NCBI GenBank assembly: GCA_937928575.1
Contig: CALFWW010000118.1
Span: 1-64,000 of the forward strand
Origin: an uncultured Saprospiraceae bacterium
GTDB taxonomy: Bacteria; Bacteroidota; Bacteroidia; Chitinophagales; Saprospiraceae
Direction: 5' to 3'
Length of the DNA: 64,000 nucleotides
The translations under genes and the position numbers were made by a program. Positions 1 to 9,584 of this stretch are shown one piece after another. The first letter of the stretch is position 1. Each line of letters opens with the position of its first letter. The notes under the pieces were generated by a model. The model made no database searches and was not told the DNA's origin. It saw only the letters and a program-made list of their open reading frames with translations.

Positions 1-163
1 ATATCTGCGTTGAAAAGCCCTGTCTGCTTGGCGCAGTCAGGCAGGCTCACCGTAACTAAGGCTATGTTTACGTTTTTCGCCTTAATCTCAATAAATTTTT
101 CCTCCATATAATTTGCAAGCCCTTTTGTAGTACAAGCCAGCGCGATTATATAATACAATCTGT
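1..163 (-). repeat. MITE-like element, copy A (cut by window start)
   Basis: Read on the minus strand, this stretch shares a core with the element at 26369-26528, including AACGTAAACATAGCCTTAG and the outer word TATAATCGCG. Copy A has two extra blocks relative to copy B: about 28 bases near its outer end, and a GC-richer block at about 17-50 that contains a partial inverted repeat. It lies just past the 3' end of the giant HYR gene. The other end is outside the window. No open reading frame with a start codon is evident; a short run in the core can be translated in both copies, but nothing shows that it is expressed. Confidence 0.6.
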
Positions 164-239
164 ATAATACTTGTTTTATACAATCACAAATGGGTATAAA
201 CAAGCTATCATAATATAACTACAGCCATACACTTTGGTA

Positions 240-3200
240 TTAAAATTTGGAAATGTGGATCAACTTGATGATCCCATTTCCAAAAGCTGTATTTAGTGAA
301 CACAAGTAAATTCCATCAGGACCTAATTCATCTGCGTGAATTGTAATTTCATTGTTGCCTGGGCTAAATAAGCGGCTTAATGACCATGTCTTTTTGCCAG
401 TAGCATCATATATATTAAGGTCTACCATCATCTGCTCAGGCAAGTAAAATTTGATCTGAGTGGATGCGGTAAATGGATTTGGAGCATTTTGAAAAAAGTG
501 TGTTTTACTCGATGTTGATGCAGTGTCATTTTGTTGAATGAGAATTCCAAATTTCTGGACTTCTGTCTTTTTGTTTTTGTTGTAAACATAGACTTCATTG
601 ACGATTGGATTCTCTTGTATCCAAATATTATCTAAGAGTTGCGTCTTCTTTTTTGCCTTTAATTGAAGCTTGAATAAATAATTTTCAGGTGCTGAGAGCA
701 TCATTGGTTTTGATGGTGTCCAATTAACTAACAATATACCTTCATCTATTTTCGAAAACCCAAAATTATCGATAGTCATATCATCTAAGCCGAATTGGTT
801 GACTTGTAGAAATTCGAAAAGGGTAGGGTCAAAGGCTAATGAGATTTGATATCCTTCTATTTCAACCGATTCCTGTACCTCTATTTTTATATCAATGACT
901 TCATTTTTTTGAACAATTTGATCTTTAATTTTTAAAGGAATGATATGGGTATTCCTTGTGTTGACATTAGATGCATTTCCAAGGTATGTCTGATTGACAT
1001 CTCCAATTTTTATTGCTACAAAATCACTATTTACTTGCGGTGATGTTAGACCGTTGATGGCTATTAATTCAGGGAACGTTGATGTAAATGGATTGTTGTA
1101 ATTTATGAATTCAAAATCGCTTTCTAGGAATCTCCAAGAAGTATTGTTGCTGAATACATCATCAATCTGCAATATAACTCGTTGAATATCAACTATATCT
1201 AAAGTGGTAATGCTTCCGCTATTGTTGGCATCCGCTGCTATTTTTTGATAAGGTGAATCTAAATATGCGATTCCGAGGATGTGTTTTTGTATGGCAATTA
1301 AATCCAAGGTCGTTACTCCATTTGTTACGTCGTCATTTTTGTATGGTTCAATTAAATAATGGTTATTTATGCTACCTTCAAAGTAATAATTACCACTGGA
1401 ATTGGTTTGTAACATTGTTTGGTAACCCTCTATATTTATATCCACATTTGAAAGTGGAATATTATTTTCCGTGCTGATGAGACCACCGACGGCCAAGCCA
1501 GAACAAGGGATGCAATCGCTACAATTATTGTCAAGATCACAAACAAATACATTGCTGGTACATGTTGTTGCATTTCCAAATATATCCGTTAAGGTGAAAG
1601 TGATTTCATTGATGCCGCAATCATCACATGAGAATGAAGTTTGACTGAGTGAACCGGTGCCTTCATTGCAATTAGAAGTCATTCCGATTGATTCAGGAGT
1701 TAATGTTGCGATTCCTGTTTCATCAATTCCTAGGAAAAAAGTTTCGACACAGTTTAGTTCAGAACCTGTTCCATCTACCACTTCTACAATTTGTTGACAC
1801 GCCCCAATATTTCCACATTCATCTTCTACAAAGTAATTAATCGTATGAATTCCAATAGCATAATTATTAGGTGTATTAGTGCCATTGTTGACAATGTCTA
1901 TCGTACCATTTGAGTCATAGTCAATCTCATAAGAGAAGAATAAATTACCATTGCACAAATCAGTTGCGGTAGTTGGTGGTAAAATGATGTTTTCTATGCA
2001 GTCAAGATTCTCATCTATAACGGTTAAGTCTTCTGGACAACTCACTAGCGGAGGTGTCGTGTCTTCAATAATGAAATTAGTAATCAGATTTGTCTTGTTG
2101 TTGCATTCATCCGCAGCTACAAAAACAGTAAATACACTTCCTGCATTAGCACATGTTTTGATGAGACTATTAAAATCGAATGTGAATTCAACTTCACTGC
2201 AAATATCTTCTACGGCAATATTTCCATTAGCTTGAACCCAAGTATTAAATTCCAAAACATTTCCAAAACCATCACATTCAACGACAAATTCTTCAATTGG
2301 GATAAGGACATCAGGTGGTGTCGTATCGATGATTGTAATGAGTCCAGTGGTAACGGTTTGATTGCCGCAGACATCCGTAGCAGTAAAATTTACTAGAGAA
2401 GTTCCAGTGCCACCACAGATAGAATCAATTTTGATAAAATCATTGCTCCACACGATATTGGAACAGACATCTGTCACGTTTGCAAATCCATTGTTATCTA
2501 AATAGTTGTTAATGTCTATTTCATTTCCAAAGCCATCACATTCATAGGTCATATCCATAGCAGGATCAATAATGATCGGTGCAAAATTATCAATCACAGT
2601 ATAGGTGGCACTCACAGAAATACTATTATCACATTCATCAGTAGCTGTAAAAGTTATTTGGATAGCTGTCCCACATTGAGGGATGGTTTGATCAAAATCA
2701 TTTATCCATATTACTTCGCCGCAAAGGTCCGTAGCAACTGCGCCACCATGACTTGAAATCCATGCATCAATTTGTTCTTCAATATTTCCACTTTCACAGG
2801 ACACTTGTATGTCTGAGGGGGTCATCAAAATTTCAGGGGGAGTGTCATCGACTATGGTAATTGTAGAAATAGTAGTAATAGACAATCCGCATTGATCAGT
2901 AGCAGTTGTTATAACTTCGTAGGAGGAACATAGACTTTCAATAGGATTAATCAACTCACTTACTACTTGTACCTCGCTGCATTGCTCGAATACGATGGCT
3001 CCTCCATTGGTTAATAAATAATCGTCAATTTCTTGTTGGATATTGGCTTCACAGGTCATGGTCATATCGATCGGAAGCTGTAGAAATGAAGGCCCAATTG
3101 TATCAATAATGATGAAATTTGCATTGGTTGATACTGCATTTCCACATTGATCTGTTGCTGTAAATATCACTGAGGTACTTCCAGTATTGGCACATAAAAA

Positions 3201-5216
3201 ATCGAAATTTTCAAAATTATTTGTCCAGATTGCTTCGGTACAATTGTCGATTGCGATAGCGCCCCCATTTGACAAAAGCCAATTGTTTAAACTATCTAAA
3301 TCACCTTGCATACAATCTATTATGACATTCTTCGCAGATTCAATCAGGATCGGAGGTAGGGTATCAATTTCAGTAATAATTTGCTCAGATTTGTAAATAG
3401 TGTCCAGGCAATTATCAATAACTTTCCAAATTCTTGTAGTGATTAAATTACAACTACTATCTTGATCCACAGTATCATTTTTGTCGACCAAAAAGCCAGG
3501 ACACATTGCAGTAATCACAGGTTCTCCTACAATAGATAAATCATTACTTGCTCCACAGTTGACGGTGATATCTAGTGGGAATACCACTGCTGGACTATCA
3601 ATTTCGAGGGTAATTAATTGTATGCAACTGATTGTAGATCCATTTTCGAAAACTGAAAAAGTACGATTGATCGTGCCGGCATTGCAAATATTTAAGTCAT
3701 TAACATCCTCAAAAGTTGGCGTGTATTCCTCACAATTATCGCTTGCTAGTGCATTTCCTGTCACTGATAAATCTGTCTGATCTTCATCGCATTTGATGGT
3801 TATATCTGCTGGGCATTCTATTGTTGGGAGTGTACCATCAATGACTGTAATAGTAGCACTGCAAACACTAGTATTCCCACTTTCATCAATGACCATCAAT
3901 GAAGTCGTCACTGGATTATTTAATTGCTCACAAGTCAAAATAACATTTGGCCCAAAAGCTTCCCCAACTGAAATTTGATAATCTGAAATTCCACAATTAT
4001 CGGTGCTGGAGGCATTTAAGAATGTCGCTTCTAAAATATAATTCCCAAATTCGTCTAGTGAGACAACCAAATCGGATTCGCAAATAGCGATTGGCGCTTG
4101 CTGGTCCAATATTTGAATAAAGAAGTCGCACGTACTTTGATTGTTACATTCATCTGATGCAATTGCTGTAATAGGATAAATTCCTATTGGCACTTGCGCT
4201 GCTAAGTTCTCAAATGCCCATTCATACGAGATCGAAAATTCGCTGCAATTGTCAATTGTGTTGACTTCTATTATGCTTACATCTGCAAAACATTCATGCT
4301 GAGCATTGACAAAATAGATTAGCGTATCTCCATTGCAATTTATTTCGGGTGCTTCTGTATCTACAACTTCTATGATTTGATTGTGAATTGTTTCTTCATT
4401 GGAACACCAATCAAGAATTATCCATGTCCTAAATATTTTAAAAGAATTGCTGCATATTGGTGTAGTAACGTCGGTATAGCTAACATTATATTGACAAATT
4501 GAATTATCGATACTTACATTGTCGTAGGTTGGAAATCCTGTTTCATTTGGAGAGCTATCTGGATTTGCGCAATTTTCAATGATAAGATTTGGAGGTAACT
4601 GAATCTCTGCATTTTCAATGGGTTCGAAAAAGATTTGTTGGGTACAAGGTGTTGCTTGATTACCGTGGATATCGGAGACGGTCCATGTTCTATTGATAAT
4701 TTTAATGATACTCGGATCACAAAGCTGGTCAGTAACTTCATCAGAATAATAGGACAGTATATCCGTTCCGCAATTGTCTTCAAAAGTTGGATTTCCAATT
4801 TCAGAAATCGGGATTGAAGAGTTGCAATAGATATAATGGTCTAGGCAATCAATAATTTTTGGAGGAGAATTATCAGTTACTGAAAGGGATGACCAACAGT
4901 TTGCCTGAGTATCCGAGTCCGTAATCTTTGCAATAAATGTTTGTCCATTGTGTGTGCAATTCAGGGTATTATCTTCTATTAATTGACCATTATCAGTTGT
5001 AATCAGTAGCTCTTTTTCACCTATACAATTATCCGAATCAATAATAAATAAGTTTGGAGAAACTATAACAGAACCTGTTTGATCCAAGCTTAATTCAAGG
5101 CTTGAAACACAGTTGATCTGACATTCGCCAAAAAGGGGTGATAATCCTAAAAAAAAATTAGTAAAAATAAAACTGAGTACACACAATCGGACTGTTAGCC
5201 AGTTCGACATGTTCAT
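240..5216 (-). CDS. Giant secreted HYR-like repeat protein with dockerin-like, cohesin-like and T9SS sorting domains
   Basis: A 1658-residue secreted protein. A signal peptide covers roughly residues 1-31. Residues ~110-1210 hold many HYR/Ig-like repeats with a recurring pattern: DTxPP at the start, paired cysteines, and a TDxCGN-type ending. Several repeats also carry a WLxxNGGA-like segment. Residues ~1295-1430 resemble a type I dockerin pair (NGVTTLDLIAIQ and ADANNSGSITTLDI, followed by IKIGDVN). Residues ~1430-1570 look like a cohesin fold, and the last ~84 residues are a T9SS type A sorting domain beginning NAPNPF. It is therefore probably exported by T9SS and held at the surface or released. 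Two ATGs (5216 and 5210) are possible starts. A function beyond adhesion or matrix building cannot be read. The nearest relative in this window is the C-terminal half of the peroxidase at 51961-54873. Confidence 0.85.
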   Translation of the reverse strand: MNMSNWLTVRLCVLSFIFTNFFLGLSPLFGECQINCVSSLELSLDQTGSVIVSPNLFIIDSDNCIGEKELLITTDNGQLIEDNTLNCTHNGQTFIAKITDSDTQANCWSSLSVTDNSPPKIIDCLDHYIYCNSSIPISEIGNPTFEDNCGTDILSYYSDEVTDQLCDPSIIKIINRTWTVSDIHGNQATPCTQQIFFEPIENAEIQLPPNLIIENCANPDSSPNETGFPTYDNVSIDNSICQYNVSYTDVTTPICSNSFKIFRTWIILDWCSNEETIHNQIIEVVDTEAPEINCNGDTLIYFVNAQHECFADVSIIEVNTIDNCSEFSISYEWAFENLAAQVPIGIYPITAIASDECNNQSTCDFFIQILDQQAPIAICESDLVVSLDEFGNYILEATFLNASSTDNCGISDYQISVGEAFGPNVILTCEQLNNPVTTSLMVIDESGNTSVCSATITVIDGTLPTIECPADITIKCDEDQTDLSVTGNALASDNCEEYTPTFEDVNDLNICNAGTINRTFSVFENGSTISCIQLITLEIDSPAVVFPLDITVNCGASNDLSIVGEPVITAMCPGFLVDKNDTVDQDSSCNLITTRIWKVIDNCLDTIYKSEQIITEIDTLPPILIESAKNVIIDCMQGDLDSLNNWLLSNGGAIAIDNCTEAIWTNNFENFDFLCANTGSTSVIFTATDQCGNAVSTNANFIIIDTIGPSFLQLPIDMTMTCEANIQQEIDDYLLTNGGAIVFEQCSEVQVVSELINPIESLCSSYEVITTATDQCGLSITTISTITIVDDTPPEILMTPSDIQVSCESGNIEEQIDAWISSHGGAVATDLCGEVIWINDFDQTIPQCGTAIQITFTATDECDNSISVSATYTVIDNFAPIIIDPAMDMTYECDGFGNEIDINNYLDNNGFANVTDVCSNIVWSNDFIKIDSICGGTGTSLVNFTATDVCGNQTVTTGLITIIDTTPPDVLIPIEEFVVECDGFGNVLEFNTWVQANGNIAVEDICSEVEFTFDFNSLIKTCANAGSVFTVFVAADECNNKTNLITNFIIEDTTPPLVSCPEDLTVIDENLDCIENIILPPTTATDLCNGNLFFSYEIDYDSNGTIDIVNNGTNTPNNYAIGIHTINYFVEDECGNIGACQQIVEVVDGTGSELNCVETFFLGIDETGIATLTPESIGMTSNCNEGTGSLSQTSFSCDDCGINEITFTLTDIFGNATTCTSNVFVCDLDNNCSDCIPCSGLAVGGLISTENNIPLSNVDINIEGYQTMLQTNSSGNYYFEGSINNHYLIEPYKNDDVTNGVTTLDLIAIQKHILGIAYLDSPYQKIAADANNSGSITTLDIVDIQRVILQIDDVFSNNTSWRFLESDFEFINYNNPFTSTFPELIAINGLTSPQVNSDFVAIKIGDVNQTYLGNASNVNTRNTHIIPLKIKDQIVQKNEVIDIKIEVQESVEIEGYQISLAFDPTLFEFLQVNQFGLDDMTIDNFGFSKIDEGILLVNWTPSKPMMLSAPENYLFKLQLKAKKKTQLLDNIWIQENPIVNEVYVYNKNKKTEVQKFGILIQQNDTASTSSKTHFFQNAPNPFTASTQIKFYLPEQMMVDLNIYDATGKKTWSLSRLFSPGNNEITIHADELGPDGIYLCSLNTAFGNGIIKLIHISKF

Positions 5217-5426
5217 TGGAGTTACCGTTTTTTTAGGTTTTTGTAATATCCGTTATCAAAGCATGTATGGAGACACGCATTAATAATTTCAATAATATGT
5301 ATTAATTCCAATTAGACGGAAACTGCTATTATAGTTTTTGTGACATAGTAAATACCTTATTTATAGCTAAATAGCTCTTTAAACTTTGATTAACATTAAA
5401 CAATGTGCTAATAGTCAGCGATTTCC

Positions 5427-5434
5427 TATTTTTG
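5427..5434 (+). promoter_or_regulatory. Possible Bacteroidota -7 promoter element (TATTTTTG)
   Basis: TATTTTTG fits TAnnTTTG and lies 43 bases before the TTG start of the small membrane protein at 5477. No convincing -33 TTG was found. Confidence 0.35.
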
Positions 5435-5476
5435 AAATAGTTTTCCACAATTTTCATAATAACAAAAAGGTTTTCT

Positions 5477-5776
5477 TTGTTTCTAATACTCTTAATTATT
5501 GTAATTGCACTTTTTATTGCAATGCTTTTTCTGAACGTTTACTTTCGTGTAAAGGTTTTTAAGGTATATAAGCGATTAGTAGAAAATCAAGTAGAATTTG
5601 GTGCTGCTCATTTATTCAATGAAGAAAAAATGCAAAAAGAAGTGCTTTCTGTTTATCCCGAACATGAATCTGATATTCTCACATTTTGCAATTATTTGCG
5701 TTATTCTATCAAGATGGCAACCGTACTGATTCTTTTAATAACCATGCTGGGTGCATTATTGATGTATTACAGATAA
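5477..5776 (+). CDS. Small two-helix membrane protein
   Basis: A 99-residue protein with hydrophobic segments at residues ~1-20 and ~78-97 and a charged middle (LVENQVEF...NEEKMQKEV). This fits a small inner-membrane protein with a loop of about 55 residues. The first codon is TTG; the next in-frame ATG would cut into the first helix, so TTG is preferred. The gene lies 22 bases before the lipoprotein at 5799 on the same strand and is probably co-transcribed with it. No family is recognised. Confidence 0.6.
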   Translation: MFLILLIIVIALFIAMLFLNVYFRVKVFKVYKRLVENQVEFGAAHLFNEEKMQKEVLSVYPEHESDILTFCNYLRYSIKMATVLILLITMLGALLMYYR

Positions 5777-5798
5777 TTTTTCAAATAAACTTCCACCC

Positions 5799-6467
5799 GT
5801 GAATTCATTTAAAATAGCCTTTCTATTCTTCCTTACCATTTCATTTTCTTCTTGTTTTGATGTCACAGAGGATATTCTTTTAAATAAAGATGGTTCTGGG
5901 ATTGCGACTGTGATTGTGAATTTAAGTCAATCCAAAGATGATATCGCTGGTTTTATTAATGCTGGAGAAGTAAATGGAAATAAGATCCCTACCATTATTG
6001 AAATCAAGGAAAAAATGGCGGAAGTAGTTGCGGAGGCCAATAAATTGGACGGCATCTCAAACGTCGAATCGATTAGTGATTTCGAGGATTATATTTTTAC
6101 GTTCAAATGTGATTTTGAAAATGTGTATGCACTGAATGATGCCATCAACATTCTTGCAGATCAATATAATGAATCCGGGCAACCGATGATTTTTGAAGAA
6201 AATTATGGATTTGATGTCAGTAGTTTTTACAGATATTTCAATTATCCAATTCCTGAAATTGATTTCGACAAATTGAGTATGATGGAACAGTTCCTATTAG
6301 ACTCAGCTACCTTCACGGGAATTTATAGATTTGAAGAAGCAATCGCAAAGTGTACCAATACAAGTTCTCAAATTTCAAAAAGTAAGAAATCAACCATGTT
6401 GAAAGCTACTTTGAGTGAATTAGTCAAAAAGCAAATTAGTTTAAAAAATGAAGTTATCTTTGAATAA
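5799..6467 (+). CDS. Putative lipoprotein of unknown function
   Basis: A 222-residue protein with a GTG start. A hydrophobic signal segment ends in the lipobox-like FSSC (Cys at about residue 19), so it is probably a lipoprotein. The body has no recognised motif. It opens with DVTEDILLNKDGSGIATVIVNLS, which is typical of beta-rich periplasmic or outer-membrane lipoproteins of Bacteroidota. It sits between the small membrane protein and the DUF4836-like protein, and its 3' end comes close to the next gene (its stop is 38 bases before the ATG at 6505), suggesting one operon of three. Confidence 0.65.
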   Translation: MNSFKIAFLFFLTISFSSCFDVTEDILLNKDGSGIATVIVNLSQSKDDIAGFINAGEVNGNKIPTIIEIKEKMAEVVAEANKLDGISNVESISDFEDYIFTFKCDFENVYALNDAINILADQYNESGQPMIFEENYGFDVSSFYRYFNYPIPEIDFDKLSMMEQFLLDSATFTGIYRFEEAIAKCTNTSSQISKSKKSTMLKATLSELVKKQISLKNEVIFE

Positions 6468-6504
6468 AGCAAGCTCAAATATTACCAATAAATTTTTAAT
6501 CAAA

Positions 6505-8319
6505 ATGAATACATTTAAATCCATTTTTTCTTTCTTAATGGTGGTCTTTCTAACCTCCAATTTATCCGCTCAAGACTTAAAACAATTCATTCCCAAAGAT
6601 GCATTTTTTGTGATGGAAGTGAATACGCAAAGTATGAATAGCAAGTACGATCTTGATAAAATCAAACAATATGATTTCATGAAGATGCTTGAAAAAGAGA
6701 TGCAAGGATCCAACAGCAAAATGAGCGAACTTTACAAAAATCCTAAGTCCGCAGGTATTGCTGAAAATTCAAGCTACGTCATGTTCGGTACCAACAAAGA
6801 AGAAATGATGTATTTCAAAATGTTGATGGAGATTGATGAAAAAGCGAAGTACGCAAAAATGGTTGAAGAATTGAGTGGTGCAGAAATCAAAACAGCAAAA
6901 GATAAGTCTTTCTCTTTTGCTAATTATGAAGGGACAACTTTAGGATGGAACGACAAGTATGCAGTGATTTCATTTCCTCCAACATCACCAACAGCAGAAG
7001 AAGAGATGACACTTGAGGATATGGAAATTGAAATGGAAGAGGAGGAAATAATGGAAGAAGAAATGCCACCTGTAGCTGAGCCACCATCCATTGAAAAGCC
7101 TGAAATGCCAATTAATATATCTCCAAAAATGTTGGAAGCAACGCTTGCAGAGATGAAAACAATGTTTGGAAATACCACAAAAAATTCAATCGTTGCAGAT
7201 CCATCTTTTCTAAAAACCATGACCAAGAAGCATGATATTAAACTATGGATGAGCTATGAAAATGGGATGCCAGGAAGAGGAAGCAAAATAATGAACATGC
7301 CAGGCATGCCTCCTGCAATGACCAATATCATGAAAGACATGTATAAAGGCTACACTGTAGATGCTGGTTTTGATTTTAATGCAGGAGCAGTTGACGTCAC
7401 AATGAATACCAATATGGATGGCGACATGGCCAAGATTTTTAGATCCGCTACTAATAGAACGCTTAATAAGAATTTTGCGAAGTACATCAAAAAAGAAAAT
7501 CTGTTAGGATATTTCTCAATGGCTTATAATATTGATAACACCATAAGCACGATGAAGAAAGTTTTCTCTCCAATGGAAGAAGAAATTGCAGATGCTGAAA
7601 AAGGTTTTGATGGAATGTTGCAAAGTTTTGGAATGGGTATGACCTCTGATGATGTTTATAAATTACTTAGAGGGGATTTTGTTTTGGCAATGACTGGTGT
7701 AAGAGAATTCGAGAAAGAAGTCATTACTTATGAATATGACGACGACTTTAATCGGACAGAAGTAAAGAAAAACATGAAAACTTCTATGCCTGAATTTGTG
7801 ATGCTATTCTCTTCAGATAATCAGGAAAATGTTCAGAAGTTATTTGATATGGGCAAAAATATGTCAATGCTTGCTCAGGGGGATAAATATTATACGGCAG
7901 CCATTCCTGGTTCTCCAATGGACGTCAACATGACTGTGCAAAATGGGATGTTGATCGTATCCAATGATCCAGATCTAATGAACGGAAATTTGAAAAAAGG
8001 ATTGAAAAGAAAAAAGAGAATCGGTAAAAACCATCAAAAAGATTTACTCTTGAATTCACAGACTTTTTTCTGGGACTTAGGTTCGACCATCAATATGGCA
8101 AAAACAATGATGCCGAGTGATCCGACAACTGAAAAAATGATGACTTCCTTAGAAGATTCAATGGAAAGTATCACGATGAATACCAGTAAAATGATCGGAA
8201 ATACTTTAGTTTCAAAAGGAAAAATCTCCTTCAAAAACAAAAAATTAAATAGTATCGAGCAGTTCTTTAATTTATTGAACGAAATGAATATTATCGGCGA
8301 ATCTGGTATGAGAATGTAA
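6505..8319 (+). CDS. Secreted DUF4836-like protein with an acidic Glu/Met insert
   Basis: The start at 6505 gives 604 residues. An earlier in-frame ATG at 6448 lies inside the preceding gene and in front of the signal peptide (MNTFKSIFSFLMVVFLTSNL then SAQ), so 6505 is preferred. The mature N-terminus (FIPKDAFFVMEVN) and overall layout resemble the Bacteroidota family DUF4836; this is a resemblance by eye. Residues ~165-205 form a strongly acidic stretch rich in EEE/EME, followed by prolines, which looks like a flexible linker. The protein is methionine-rich throughout. It is the last gene of the 5477-8319 cluster and is followed by a clear terminator. Function unknown; periplasmic or outer-membrane location is likely. 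Confidence 0.7.
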   Translation: MNTFKSIFSFLMVVFLTSNLSAQDLKQFIPKDAFFVMEVNTQSMNSKYDLDKIKQYDFMKMLEKEMQGSNSKMSELYKNPKSAGIAENSSYVMFGTNKEEMMYFKMLMEIDEKAKYAKMVEELSGAEIKTAKDKSFSFANYEGTTLGWNDKYAVISFPPTSPTAEEEMTLEDMEIEMEEEEIMEEEMPPVAEPPSIEKPEMPINISPKMLEATLAEMKTMFGNTTKNSIVADPSFLKTMTKKHDIKLWMSYENGMPGRGSKIMNMPGMPPAMTNIMKDMYKGYTVDAGFDFNAGAVDVTMNTNMDGDMAKIFRSATNRTLNKNFAKYIKKENLLGYFSMAYNIDNTISTMKKVFSPMEEEIADAEKGFDGMLQSFGMGMTSDDVYKLLRGDFVLAMTGVREFEKEVITYEYDDDFNRTEVKKNMKTSMPEFVMLFSSDNQENVQKLFDMGKNMSMLAQGDKYYTAAIPGSPMDVNMTVQNGMLIVSNDPDLMNGNLKKGLKRKKRIGKNHQKDLLLNSQTFFWDLGSTINMAKTMMPSDPTTEKMMTSLEDSMESITMNTSKMIGNTLVSKGKISFKNKKLNSIEQFFNLLNEMNIIGESGMRM

Positions 8320-8340
8320 CCGCAAAACCTAAGAGAAAAA

Positions 8341-8376
8341 GGGCTTGTTGGCGAAAATGCTGACGAGCCCTTTTTT
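8341..8376 (+). terminator. Rho-independent terminator
   Basis: GGGCTTGTTGGC and GCTGACGAGCCC form a 12-bp stem (with G-T pairs) around the loop GAAAAT, directly followed by TTTTTT. It closes the 5477-8319 gene cluster. Confidence 0.85.
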
Positions 8377-8510
8377 ATTTGGAGTACTGATTAGGTCAGT
8401 TATTAACATTTATCAAATGAAAGTTTGAGCAATTTTTCATTTTTATTTAGAATTACGCTCATACAATTAAATGATATGTCATGAATGCACAAATTTTTCC
8501 GGTCAATACG

Positions 8511-8518
8511 TACATTTG
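8511..8518 (+). promoter_or_regulatory. Possible -7 promoter element (TACATTTG)
   Basis: TACATTTG matches TAnnTTTG, 57 bases before the oxidoreductase start. No clear -33 TTG was found. Confidence 0.35.
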
Positions 8519-8574
8519 TTTTCCAGCTTAGACGTTATTATTTAAACACATTTAGACATATTTAAAGAACAAAC

Positions 8575-9573
8575 ATGCTTAAAATTGGATTGGCTGGTGT
8601 AGGTCATCTGGGTAAAATTCACCTTAAATGTATAAAAGAAGCAGACAACCTTGAATTGGTAGGTTGCTTTGATACCAACATGGAAGCAGCTGAATTAGCA
8701 GCTACCAATTTTGACACCGTTGCCTTTTCCGATTTATCGACTTTATTAAACAAAATTGATATTCTGGATATTGTCACACCGACAATTACGCATTTTGAAT
8801 TGGCCAAAAAAGCCATTGAAAAAGGAAAGCATGTTTTTATAGAAAAACCATTGACACATACTTTAGCGGAAGCAGAGACTTTGGTTAATTTATGTCGCAA
8901 GCATCAAGTGCAAGTACAAGTCGGGCATGTCGAACGTTTCAATCCTGCATTCATTTCCATTGACCAGAAAAAATTAAACCCAAGGTTTGTAGAAGCACAC
9001 CGTTTGGCTACTTTCAATCCGCGTGGAACTGACGTGTCTGTTGTGTTGGATTTAATGATCCATGATTTAGATATTTTATTAAGTTTGGTGGATTCGGAAG
9101 TTAAGACGGTGCAAGCAAGTGGGGTAGCGGTGGTCAGTGAGACTCCTGATATTTGCAATGCACGGATCGAATTTGAAAATGGATGTGTAGCCAATTTGAC
9201 TGCAAGCAGAATTTCTATGAAGCAAATGAGAAAAGTGCGTTTCTTTCAAAAGGATGCTTACATTAGCTTGGATTTTTTGGATAAGAAATCGGAAATCATC
9301 AGACTATATGATGAAGGCAATCCAGATCGACCATCGCAAGAGGGAATGACATTAGATACCAATACCGGTAAAAAACATATTCATTTTGAATCGCCAGCAA
9401 TCGAACCAATAAATGCCATAAAGGAAGAGTTGAGTAGTTTTGCAACTGCTATTGAAAACAATACACTTCCGGCGGTATCAATTTATGATGGCTATAAAGC
9501 CCTGAAATTGGCACATCAAATTATTAATGAAATTGAAAAACGTGGATTCGTTTTGGAAAAGGAAAATTATTAA
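8575..9573 (+). CDS. Gfo/Idh/MocA family NAD(P)-dependent oxidoreductase
   Basis: A 332-residue cytosolic enzyme. The N-terminal Rossmann fold starts KIGLAGVGHLGKIH, with the GxGxxG dinucleotide motif at residues ~7-12. EKPLTHTLAEAE at ~95-106 is the family's EKP motif, whose Lys is the usual catalytic/nucleotide-contact residue. The C-terminal half is the GFO_IDH_MocA substrate domain. Length is typical. Family members oxidise or reduce a sugar carbon, often on nucleotide sugars. Its position upstream of a polyprenyl-phosphate sugar transferase suggests a role in making a surface glycan, but the substrate cannot be read. The gene is 11 bases from the next one, so the two are probably co-transcribed. 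Confidence 0.9.
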   Translation: MLKIGLAGVGHLGKIHLKCIKEADNLELVGCFDTNMEAAELAATNFDTVAFSDLSTLLNKIDILDIVTPTITHFELAKKAIEKGKHVFIEKPLTHTLAEAETLVNLCRKHQVQVQVGHVERFNPAFISIDQKKLNPRFVEAHRLATFNPRGTDVSVVLDLMIHDLDILLSLVDSEVKTVQASGVAVVSETPDICNARIEFENGCVANLTASRISMKQMRKVRFFQKDAYISLDFLDKKSEIIRLYDEGNPDRPSQEGMTLDTNTGKKHIHFESPAIEPINAIKEELSSFATAIENNTLPAVSIYDGYKALKLAHQIINEIEKRGFVLEKENY

Positions 9574-9584
9574 AATTTAAATAT

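Noticed and set aside
6920-7226. Minus-strand open frames of 63 and 100 codons within the DUF4836-like gene
   Set aside because: They are shadows of the Glu/Met-rich coding stretch and have no start signals or family features.
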